Assembly (NCBI RefSeq): GCF_000935025.1
Contig: NZ_CP010836.1
Coordinates: forward strand, 310,001 to 374,000
Reading direction: 5' to 3'
DNA from: Sphingomonas hengshuiensis
GTDB taxonomy: Bacteria; Pseudomonadota; Alphaproteobacteria; Sphingomonadales; Sphingomonadaceae
DNA: 64,000 nucleotides
Below are positions 57,216 to 64,000 of the stretch, piece by piece. Positions within the stretch are counted from its first letter, which is position 1; the number at the start of each line of letters is the position of its first letter. Made by a program: the position numbers and the translations under genes. The notes beneath the pieces were generated by a model that did no database searches, was not told the origin of the DNA, and was given only the letters and a program-made list of their open reading frames with translations.

Positions 57216-58045
57216 CGCCTGGGCGGCGGCGCGAGATCGTCGCGCACGTCCAGGCGTCCCATGGTGTCAGCGAGCGGCGCAGTTGCCTGGCGCTCGGTGT
57301 GGATCGGTCGTTGGTGCGGTATGTGTCGCACCGGCCCGACCAGGCGCCACTGGTGCTGCGCATTCGCGATCTGGCGGCGACGCGGACCCGATACGGTTAC
57401 TTCAGAATCTACATCCTGCTTCGCCGGGAAGGATGGTTCGTGAACCACAAGCGTGTTTACCGCCTCTACCGGAATGATGGACTGAGCCTTCGGCTCAAGC
57501 GGCCCAGGCGCAACGTCAGCGCCGCCAACCGCGAACGGCAACCTGAAGCGCTGACGGCGAACGAGATGTGGTCGATGGACTTCGTCTCGGACGCGCTGTT
57601 CGACGGTCGTAGGCTAAGCGCGCTGACGGTGGTCGATGCGTTCACCCGCGAGGCGCTGGCGATCGATGTCGATCAGGGCATCAAGGGTGAACAGGTGGTC
57701 GAGGCGATGACACGGATCGCGCTGTCGCGCGGGGCGCCCAAGACCATCCGGGTTGATAACGGCACCGAGTTCATCTCGAAAGCGCTCGACCGCTGGGCAT
57801 ATGAGAACGGGGTCACGCTCGACTTCAGCAGGCCGGGCAAGCCAACGGACAATGTCGTCGAATCGTTCAACGGTCGCCTGCGGGACGAATGCCTGAACAG
57901 GCATTGGTTCCTGTCGCTGGAAGACGCCCGAGCCAAGATCGAAGCCTGGCGGCGGGACTATAATGAGAGCCGTCCTCACACGTCTCTTGGCTGGCTGACG
58001 CCGATCGAATATGCTGCTGCTGCGGCCAAGATCGCCGCCGAATGA
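57209..58045 (+). CDS. IS3-family transposase OrfB (made as OrfAB by -1 frameshift)
   Basis: Continues in the -1 frame from the A6G site: LTPGRRREIVAHVQASHGVSERRSCLALGVDRSL, RYGYFRIYILLRREGWFVNHKRVYRLY, then the catalytic core with Asp in WSMDFVSDAL, Asp in TIRVDNGTEFISKAL and Glu in TDNVVESFNGRLRDECL. It ends RPHTSLGWLTPIEYAAAAAK. All DDE residues are present, so the element may be active. The start given is the slip site, not an initiation codon. Confidence 0.9.
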   Translation, partial: ALTPGRRREIVAHVQASHGVSERRSCLALGVDRSLVRYVSHRPDQAPLVLRIRDLAATRTRYGYFRIYILLRREGWFVNHKRVYRLYRNDGLSLRLKRPRRNVSAANRERQPEALTANEMWSMDFVSDALFDGRRLSALTVVDAFTREALAIDVDQGIKGEQVVEAMTRIALSRGAPKTIRVDNGTEFISKALDRWAYENGVTLDFSRPGKPTDNVVESFNGRLRDECLNRHWFLSLEDARAKIEAWRRDYNESRPHTSLGWLTPIEYAAAAAKIAAE

Positions 58046-58144
58046 ACGCCGGATACTCACCCTCGACCCGGATGAGAAACCGGGGGACCCTCAAACACAG
58101 GTCGGTCTCTGGTTGCCACTGGATGAAAGGCGGGGGTCACGTCA

Positions 58145-58441
58145 AGTCTATGCCGGTCAATGTGACTAATTCCGGAAGGCAGTAGGTCAAGATGACTCGA
58201 GCACCGAGTCCGTTCCTGGGGCGCGCTCCGGTCAAACCGCTGAGTGGAAGGCGAACGGCGGGTTCCGGCAGGAGCAGCTATTCGCCCGTAGTTCGGGGAA
58301 CGGCTTGAGTTGGTCGACTGCGGTCAGAGCGGTACGGCGCTTTTTCGGGACTTTGCCGCCGTTCGAGATCGTCGCGGCGAAGCGCCGCTCTGGACCAGTT
58401 CAGTTCATTCCGCAGTGGGCGATCGAGCGTGTACTGCATGA
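58145..58441. other. Gene-free gap after the IS
   Basis: No supported gene. Frames here are short and unrelated to the fragment that follows; probably scar sequence from the insertion and deletions. Confidence 0.45.
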
Positions 58442-58618
58442 TCGCCAGGCCTGGGCTATGGCGCCGACGAATTCTCTCAGGTCCGGGACAATCTGCTTGT
58501 CCAGCGCGGGCGCACGGTCAACCGCGTGACCGGCGAACTGTCCGAACAATTGCACGAGCGCCATGATGCCGACGCCTTCCTGGCGCGGGCGGAGGACAAG
58601 CTCCGGTCGGCAGATTGA
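58442..58618 (+). pseudogene. 3' remnant of an unidentified gene
   Basis: A 58-residue open frame without a start codon ends at TGA 58616-58618: GYGADEFSQVRDNLLVQRGRTV, then VTGELSEQLHERHDADAFLARAEDKLRSAD. Codon use is regular and the peptide is helical, as expected for the end of a real protein, but I do not recognise the family. The upstream part is missing. Confidence 0.35.
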
Positions 58619-58679
58619 GCGACGCTGGCGAATCTGGCGTCGCACGCCATATGGGCGAGGGCAGATCGCGGAGGATAGG

Positions 58680-59348
58680 ATGAAGACCCGGTTGAAGATC
58701 GATTTCGTCTCGGACGTGTCCTGTCCCTGGTGCGTCATTGGGCTGCGCGGGCTCGAAACCGCGCTGGCAAGTGCCGGCGACGCGGTCGAGGCGGACATCG
58801 TCTTCCAGCCGTTCGAGCTCAATCCCGACATGGTCCCGGAAGGCGAGAACATCGTAGAGCATATCGGGCGGAAGTACGGATCGACGCCGGAGCAATCGGC
58901 CGCCAGCCGCGCGATGATTCGCGATCGCGGGGCGGGGCTCGGCTTCACCTTCGCGATGTCCGACCAGAGCCGCATATACAACACCTTCGACGCGCATCGC
59001 CTGCTCCATTGGGCGAAGGCCACGGACCAGCAAAAGGCGCTGAAGACCGCGCTGTTCGAAGCCTATTTCACCGACGGCCGCGATCCGTCGGACCGCGACG
59101 TGCTGATCGCGACGGTGGCCAAAGCCGGGCTCGATCCGGATGCGGCCGGCGAGGTCCTGTCCTCGGGCCGGTACGGCGACGAGGTTCGCGACGCCGAGCG
59201 GCTGTGGCAATCGCGTGGGATCAGTGCGGTCCCGGCGGTGGTGGTCAACGACCGATATCTGATTTCGGGAGGTCAGCCGCCCGAGGCGTTCGAGGAGGCA
59301 CTGCGCAATATCGCAGCCGAGGGCGCCGATCGCGCCGACATGGCCTGA
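58680..59348 (+). CDS. DsbA-family oxidoreductase, FrnE-like
   Basis: 222 residues from ATG 58680, SD GGAGGA. IDFVSDVSCPWCVIGLRGLETAL gives the C-P-W-C redox motif at the first strand of a thioredoxin fold; a helical insertion follows (RIYNTFDAHRLLHWAKATDQQKALKTALFEAYF), and SRGISAVPAVVVNDRYLISGGQPPEAFEEAL supplies the cis-Pro. There is no signal peptide, so it is cytoplasmic like FrnE. FrnE-type proteins assist disulfide handling or isomerise polyketides. It survives intact among broken genes. Confidence 0.88.
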   Translation: MKTRLKIDFVSDVSCPWCVIGLRGLETALASAGDAVEADIVFQPFELNPDMVPEGENIVEHIGRKYGSTPEQSAASRAMIRDRGAGLGFTFAMSDQSRIYNTFDAHRLLHWAKATDQQKALKTALFEAYFTDGRDPSDRDVLIATVAKAGLDPDAAGEVLSSGRYGDEVRDAERLWQSRGISAVPAVVVNDRYLISGGQPPEAFEEALRNIAAEGADRADMA

Positions 59349-59364
59349 AAAGAGCAGAGTTCCG

Positions 59365-59690
59365 ATGACTGATACGACGCTCATCGTGCGCCAATAGACC
59401 GGGTGATCCGCACTGCCGACGACGCCGGCTATGTTGCCTGTATCAACGCTACCGGCACCGCCGACTACGCGGCGACACCGGGAAATCGCGGGTTCCAGAT
59501 GCTGCTCCGCGAGCTGGGCGACGGGCGCAGCGAGGTGACGACGCTGAGCTGGCAGGAGCCGCTCGATGCAATCCGCGGCTTTGCCGGCTTGGATATCGCG
59601 TTCGCGCGAGATTATCCCGAGGACGAACGCTTCCTGCTCGAGCAGGTCGAGGCATCGCGGACGAGATTCCGCCATATCCGCGATGGGGTG
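59365..59690 (+). pseudogene. Antibiotic-biosynthesis-monooxygenase-like gene, broken
   Basis: Starts MTDTTLIVRQ at 59365, then TAG where relatives have Trp; after a one-base shift the frame from 59403 gives IRTADDAGYVACINATGTADYAATPGNRGFQMLL, LGDGRSEVTTLSWQEPLDAIRGFAG and AFARDYPEDERFLLEQVEAS. The pattern is that of small ABM-domain proteins. The last part diverges near 59690. A nonsense codon plus a frameshift mark it as a pseudogene. Confidence 0.6.
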
Positions 59691-59974
59691 AACCGCATTC
59701 TGTCCCTCCGCTCTGTGTGCCTTGGGCATCGCAGCAGCGGCCGGGCCGAGCCCCTCTCCGCTTTGGAGGCACTTCCTTGGCCCGGCGCACGCCCTGACGG
59801 CACGGGATTGAGTCTCTAAAGCTGCGTGACTTCTACCGGCCCACGACCCGCCGGTCGGCAGACCAAGCATGTGGCCATGTTGCTTGAGGAGCTGGTGGGC
59901 GCACGCCCAGATTTCTCGATCCTCAATCACGCAGAGAAGCTACCGTGAGAAGACGGTCGTGGCGCGAGGTCCAA

Positions 59975-60225
59975 CTACGACGCGGCCATCACGTCCGACT
60001 GCGCGATCTTGCGCTTCACCCAGAGTTCGTCGGTTCGCGTCATCTCGATCAGATCATCGGGCAAACAGCGTTCCTGGAAGGCAATGAGATCGTCGAAGCT
60101 TCCGCGCAGCAAGCGATCGTACTCGTCGGCATGAAGCAACACCGGCATACGATCATGAACCGGGCGGATGGCTTCGTTGCATTCGGTCATAACGCCTGAA
60201 TAGACCGGGCCCCATTCAGGACTTT
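59975..60225 (-). pseudogene. SOS response-associated peptidase (SRAP/YedK family), C-terminal remnant
   Basis: On the minus strand SPEWGPVYSGVMTECNEAIRPVHDRMPVLLHADEYDRLLRGSFDDLIAFQERCLPDDLIEMTRTDELW is the C-terminal third of SRAP proteins, with the conserved His of VHDRMPVLL. The N-terminal part with the catalytic Cys2, which crosslinks abasic sites, is absent: an in-frame TAA precedes the fragment. The gene is therefore inactive. Confidence 0.75.
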
Positions 60226-60563
60226 AGTAGGAAAGTGGGGTGAAGACGAACAGGATCGCGCTGGCCCGGAGCGGCATGGCTCGCGCTGGCACTTGCGCCG
60301 GATGCGACAACAGCCCGGGACCCATTGGCGCGTGTCCGCGCCCGGTAAAGTTCAAGGGGTGCGCTGTGCGGCGCGGCCAAGGGCTTCCGTCAGTCGGCGG
60401 TTCGCGCTTCTCGCGCGAAAGACGCATCCAATGTTGTCTCGCCGTTGCCGATCGCAACGGCCAATACAATCGATTGCCAAGGTGCTCGAAACCTGGGCAA
60501 CGAAACGGGGATGTGGTCTGGACCGCCCACGTCCTGCAGTGCCGATAGCACCCCGTGAAATGT
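60226..60563. other. Gene-free gap
   Basis: I see no supported gene between the SRAP remnant and the terminator of the TonB receptor. Short frames have no recognisable motifs. Confidence 0.5.
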
Positions 60564-60589
60564 AGCGACCGGGGTAGGGCCCGGTCGCT
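60564..60589 (-). terminator. Terminator-like hairpin after the TonB receptor
   Basis: AGCGACCGGG (60564-60573), six-base loop, CCCGGTCGCT (60580-60589): a perfect 10-bp stem ten bases beyond the receptor stop on the minus strand. Only a weak T-rich tail follows. Confidence 0.6.
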
Positions 60590-60598
60590 GCATTCGGA

Positions 60599-63529
60599 TC
60601 AGAAGCTCTTCGCGAGTTGGATCGTCACGATACGTCCCAGGATGTTCGCCTGCTGGGGATCGTAGCTCGCATAGCCGTTGGTGAGCACCAGCGGCGGATC
60701 GCGGTTGAACAGGTTCTGCGCGTTGAGCGAAATCCGCGTCCCCTTCAGACCGGCCCACGAATTCTCGCCGAAGCTGTAGCTAATCCCGGCGTCGACCGTC
60801 GTCCAAGGCGCGACATGAGTCGATACCGTGTTGTTCAGCGGCGTCGTGTTCTTATACGGCCCCACATGGTTCACATACAGGTTCGCGCCCAGCGACCCGT
60901 CGGTCCAGCCGATCGAACCGCGCCCACGCACCGACACCGGATAGCCAAGCGTGTCGAGGCGATCGACCACCGGCGCTCCGGCAACATATTGCGCGTTCTC
61001 CTTGAGCACGATCGTCAGGCTGCCCCCGACATTCCAAGTGCCGATCGACGAATCGAAGCCATAATTGGTGGCGAAATCCAGACCTTCCTGGTTGGTGGTG
61101 CCGATATTGGTCGTGCGACCGTCCGCAACCGCCTGAACCTGGCACTCGCGGCCGGCGACGGGCATGTACAAGGTGTACAGGCCGACCGCCGAAAGATAAG
61201 GCAGCAGGGCCGGATCATAGGTGCTCGGATTGCCCTGGACGCAGCCGGTATTGTTGATCGCCTTTGCGTATTGCGAGTACAAAGCGAAGCTGGCGTTGCT
61301 GCCGAACGCTTCCTGCCATGGTGGCGCCTGGAGCCGGTTGCTGTAGCGAATATTGTAATAGGTGGTGGACACTTTCAGGCCGGGCAGAAAGCGCGGCGCG
61401 AAATCGAACCCGAGCGACCAGCTTTTCGATTTTTCGGGCTTGAGGCCTGGCTGCGCGCCGAACAGAATCAGCGTGTTGGACAGGCACAGCCCCGGCGCCG
61501 GCGAGAAGCAATTGACGCCGGTGACGTTGGTCGGGAACGACGTGAGGAACTTGAACGAGCCGACATAGGGATCGTTGTCGGTCAGCGCCGGGGCGCGGAA
61601 CGACGTGCCCCAGGAACCACGCGCCGTGAACCCGTCGAATATCTCCCAGGTCATCCCCAGCTTCGGATTGGTGGTCGAGCCGAAGTCGGAATAATGATCG
61701 TAACGGACCGCCCCATTGAACACCAGCGACCGGATCAGCGGCATCGCGTTCTGCTCGCTGATGAGCGGCACGTAAAGCTCGGCAAAGGCTGCCACGACGC
61801 TGCGCCTGCCGCTGGCAAAGTTGCTCCAGACGAACTCATTGTCGCGCGACGGTGTGGCATAATCGCCCTGCTCCCCCGGAGAGATATTGCCGCCGCTCTC
61901 GAGATCGTACGAGGTGTGGGTATATTCACCGCCGAACGCCGCCTTGACCGCGCCGCCGGGCAAATCGAACAGCGAGCCGTTCATCTTGACGACCACATCC
62001 TTGAACCGGTTATGGCTGAACTGAAGGACCGTGCCGACAAAGCTCTCCCGTTGGGCGGCCGTCAGAGGGGCGGTGCTGAACGGGTTGATGTTGCCGAGAT
62101 TGACCTGGTGCTGAAAGGCACCGAAGCTGCTGTTATTGTCATAGCGGCAGATCCCGCAGGTGTTGTCAGCGCCATAGGTGAATGACGCCTCTGCCCGCCA
62201 GCCGCCGGGAAGCTTGGCCCTGATCCCGGAAATCAGCGTGTAATTCTCATCCGGGTTGTCGGTTCCCCAGCTCCCGATGGCGTTCTGAAAGTTATATTGC
62301 ATGGTAATACCGGGCACTCTGGTGTCGGTCGGGCTCGGCCCGGTGCTGCAGGTCTGGCCGGCGGTGCCGGGGATTCCGGCGATGTAATATGGGCTGGTCG
62401 CGGCGACGCAGACGTCGGGCCCGTTGCTCTGGAACTGCTCACTACGGGTGTGGCGATTGGTGTAGAGCCCCTCGAAATAGAACTCGATCGACGGGCTCAG
62501 TTCCTGGTTGATCAGGACGACGGCCTGGTGCCGCCGCATGCTGCCCATGTACGTCGTGTAATCTGCCGTATCGAGCAAATTGGGGGTCGTCGAGAGATTG
62601 GCGAAGGTCAGGCCGGTGCCATTGCCCTGGGGAATGCCGTAATAGATATAGGTGCCCCCTGACGGAACGATGATGTTGCCGGGAGCGCCGGGGGTCGCGA
62701 AACTGCCGCTCTGCAGCCCGACGCCGCCATTGCGCGCGCCGCCGGTGATGCGATTGTCGATGCCGCCGAATTGCGTCAGGTTCTGCGACAGCCGCGCGCG
62801 CGAACTTGCGAACATCGGGTCGCGCCAGGTGTAATCATAGCTGACGATGATGTTGCCCGCGCCCAGCCCGCCAAGATCATTCCAGGTCTGGCCGGCGGTG
62901 ACCGAGCCGCCATATTCCTTATAGCCATCGACCAGGGTCAAGCGGCCAGCGGCCTCGACGCCCCGGAGGTTCTTGCGCGTGACGTAATTGACCACTCCGC
63001 CTACGGCATCCGAACCATAGACTGCGGAACTACCGTCAAGGATCACTTCGACTCGCTCGATCATCGCGATCGGAATCTGGTTAGCCTCGGTGATCGTCGA
63101 AACCGTTCCGGTGCTGGGCAGGCGATGGCCGTCGACCAGGGTCAGCGTTCCGCCAATGCCGAGCCCGCGCAGATTGATGCCGTTGGCCTGTGTCGCGTTG
63201 TAGCCTCCCTGGGTCGCGCCTTCCCGGTAGATGCCGAGATTGGTGACCTGCGGAAGATCGCGAAGCACGTCCGCCAGGCTGGTGTTGCCGGTGTTGAGGA
63301 TCGTATCGCGCTTCAAGGTGACGGCCTGAGTTCCGACCGGCGCGGTGCCGGCAATGTTGGTGCCGGTAACGACGATCGCTTCGTCGTCGGAGGTCTCCGG
63401 GTCTGGTTGCTGTGCCGCGACCTGCGGATCACTGGGACGCGTGGGCGCCGTCTGCGCGAATGCGCTCGACGCCATCAGACCGGTAGCGATGGCGATAGCC
63501 CCGGCGGTCGTGTCAAACCGTATCATCAT
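60599..63529 (-). CDS. TonB-dependent receptor, large
   Basis: 976 residues from ATG 63529 (63526 also ATG) with AAGGAGAGG upstream. Signal peptide AGAIAIATGLMASSAFAQ. TonB box EAIVVTGTNI; plug SLADVLRDLPQVTNLGIYREG, INLRGLGIGGTLTLVDGHRLPSTGT, VILDGSSAVYGSDAVGGVVNYVTRK. The barrel ends GRIVTIQLAKSF. Extracellular loops contain several Cys pairs (VCVAATSPYYIAGIPGTAGQTC, NTCGICRYDN). It is followed by no transport gene; the upstream neighbour on the same strand is a carboxylesterase. No TTTCGAAAAT site precedes it, so it is probably not in the salicylate regulon. Confidence 0.93.
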   Translation of the reverse strand: MMIRFDTTAGAIAIATGLMASSAFAQTAPTRPSDPQVAAQQPDPETSDDEAIVVTGTNIAGTAPVGTQAVTLKRDTILNTGNTSLADVLRDLPQVTNLGIYREGATQGGYNATQANGINLRGLGIGGTLTLVDGHRLPSTGTVSTITEANQIPIAMIERVEVILDGSSAVYGSDAVGGVVNYVTRKNLRGVEAAGRLTLVDGYKEYGGSVTAGQTWNDLGGLGAGNIIVSYDYTWRDPMFASSRARLSQNLTQFGGIDNRITGGARNGGVGLQSGSFATPGAPGNIIVPSGGTYIYYGIPQGNGTGLTFANLSTTPNLLDTADYTTYMGSMRRHQAVVLINQELSPSIEFYFEGLYTNRHTRSEQFQSNGPDVCVAATSPYYIAGIPGTAGQTCSTGPSPTDTRVPGITMQYNFQNAIGSWGTDNPDENYTLISGIRAKLPGGWRAEASFTYGADNTCGICRYDNNSSFGAFQHQVNLGNINPFSTAPLTAAQRESFVGTVLQFSHNRFKDVVVKMNGSLFDLPGGAVKAAFGGEYTHTSYDLESGGNISPGEQGDYATPSRDNEFVWSNFASGRRSVVAAFAELYVPLISEQNAMPLIRSLVFNGAVRYDHYSDFGSTTNPKLGMTWEIFDGFTARGSWGTSFRAPALTDNDPYVGSFKFLTSFPTNVTGVNCFSPAPGLCLSNTLILFGAQPGLKPEKSKSWSLGFDFAPRFLPGLKVSTTYYNIRYSNRLQAPPWQEAFGSNASFALYSQYAKAINNTGCVQGNPSTYDPALLPYLSAVGLYTLYMPVAGRECQVQAVADGRTTNIGTTNQEGLDFATNYGFDSSIGTWNVGGSLTIVLKENAQYVAGAPVVDRLDTLGYPVSVRGRGSIGWTDGSLGANLYVNHVGPYKNTTPLNNTVSTHVAPWTTVDAGISYSFGENSWAGLKGTRISLNAQNLFNRDPPLVLTNGYASYDPQQANILGRIVTIQLAKSF

Positions 63530-63670
63530 CCTCTCCTTTTGTTGTTTATTGTTTTTTCTGTTCGATAGACTGCATTCTACTTGATGAGTTATTGGGAGTG
63601 GCCGGTCCGGAAGACGATTCATCCACAATCGATTGCGCGAATTGACGCATACCGGACCGGGCACGGACGC

Positions 63671-64000
63671 TCATCCCAGGCTGGCAAGTTCCTCGCTGTC
63701 GATATGATTGGCGAGGCGGCAGGTGTCGTCGAGGAGCATGGTCGGCTGGGTGGCGGGCGCATAAGGCCGCCATTCAGGGATGCCGCGATGGTTGGGATTG
63801 CCGGTGCGGGCGAACGCGATCCAGGCACCCGCCACCTTGGCTTCGAGCGCCGCGGCACGCGGGCCGCCGCCGGTCATGTGTTCGCAGATCTCGGCATTGG
63901 CGAACACGAACGGGATCTCGGCGCAGTGGAACGCGCGCGGACGCCCGTCGAGCACGCGGGTCTGCCAGGTGAACCAGTAGAGATAGGCAGGAGCCCGGTT
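63671..64000 (-). CDS. Type-B carboxylesterase, C-terminal part (runs off window)
   Basis: 110 codons from the window edge to TGA at 63671. APAYLYWFTWQT, then RAFHCAEIPFVFANAEIC contains the catalytic His region (H-x-x-E/D-I/L-P-F-V-F) of type-B carboxylesterases, and VAGAWIAFARTGNPN is the usual C-terminal helix. It resembles but is not a duplicate of the esterase at 42455. It lies 142 bp upstream of the TonB receptor gene on the same strand, so the two may be cotranscribed. Confidence 0.85.
   Translation of the reverse strand, partial: NRAPAYLYWFTWQTRVLDGRPRAFHCAEIPFVFANAEICEHMTGGGPRAAALEAKVAGAWIAFARTGNPNHRGIPEWRPYAPATQPTMLLDDTCRLANHIDSEELASLG

Larger units (their letters stand above)
56870..58144 (+). 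mobile_element. Intact IS3-family insertion sequence
   Basis: 1275 bp bounded by imperfect inverted repeats: TGACGTCCCCCCTG then TTTTTTCATCCAGT from 56870, and TGACGTGACCCCCG then CCTTTCATCCAGT read leftward from 58144. It encodes overlapping orfA and orfB joined by an A6G slippery site. I see no clear target duplication. It marks the right edge of the salicylate island. Confidence 0.82.

Noticed and set aside
58680..59348. The DsbA-like protein as the missing maleylpyruvate isomerase
   Set aside because: It has a CPWC redox motif and FrnE-like insertion, not GST-zeta or DinB features, and lies beyond the IS without the island operator.
1..64000. CRISPR arrays, rRNA and tRNA genes
   Set aside because: No regularly spaced repeats and no tRNA-like or rRNA-like segments were seen in reading the window; a covariance-model search would be needed to exclude a tRNA fully.

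Overview
The window is GC-rich and dense in TonB-dependent receptors (five intact ones), FecI/FecR signalling, plasmid-like DUF932/DUF2493 genes and GH29/TonB combinations. This points to an alphaproteobacterium of the Sphingomonas/Sphingomonadaceae type. That assignment rests on gene content only; there is no rRNA or other marker here.

Layout. 1-800: a sulfatase-like 3' end and a truncated IS3-family element. 815-3726: a TonB receptor divergent from a membrane-bound LytTR regulator. 3787-4300: an orphan HipB-like repressor with a decayed hipA and paired operators. 4541-7600: a plasmid/ICE-like block (truncated DUF932, DUF2493, a sigma region 4-like small protein, an MNT-HEPN protein) whose gaps hold large stem-loops. 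7803-10663: an IS1182-family element abutting an IS110/IS1111-type element. 10857-19179: ECF sigma factor, FecR, two TonB receptors and an S1/P1-nuclease-like enzyme. 19441-21538: alpha-L-fucosidase plus mutarotase. 21952-28662: three small regulator-enzyme sets (MarR/SDR/VOC, ArsR/VOC with divergent PhzF, TetR/SDR/NAD-binding) separated by repeat-rich gaps. 29107-30458: a second, inverted, nearly identical IS110/IS1111 copy. 30540-31654: IS3 and metallo-beta-lactamase-fold remnants. 31905-36718: a complete glycerol operon glpD-glpF-glpK-glpR. 36740-38515: recombinase and IS scars, including a tyrosine recombinase broken by one in-frame TAA.

The most coherent system is 38600-56728: a catabolic island that reads as the CoA-dependent route from salicylate to central metabolism. 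An acyl-CoA ligase (55199) makes salicylyl-CoA; a monooxygenase fused to an old-yellow-enzyme domain (52782-55070) 5-hydroxylates it; a hotdog thioesterase (52344) releases gentisate; a gentisate 1,2-dioxygenase (40279) opens the ring; an FAH-family hydrolase (41448) cleaves the product. Around this core are a nitrilase, a flavin-reductase-like protein, a type-B carboxylesterase, two YtcJ-like amidohydrolases, an aromatic-acid MFS transporter and a TonB receptor, which could feed salicylate precursors in. All three divergent promoter regions of the island, and nowhere else that I noticed, carry the same 10-mer TTTCGAAAAT inside a palindrome. A GntR/FCD regulator (51608) sits at one of them, so I propose one regulon under this regulator.

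56870-58144 is an intact IS3-family element with a programmed -1 frameshift site. 58442-60225 holds a DsbA/FrnE-like gene among broken genes. 60599-63529 is a fifth TonB receptor, and a carboxylesterase runs off the right edge.
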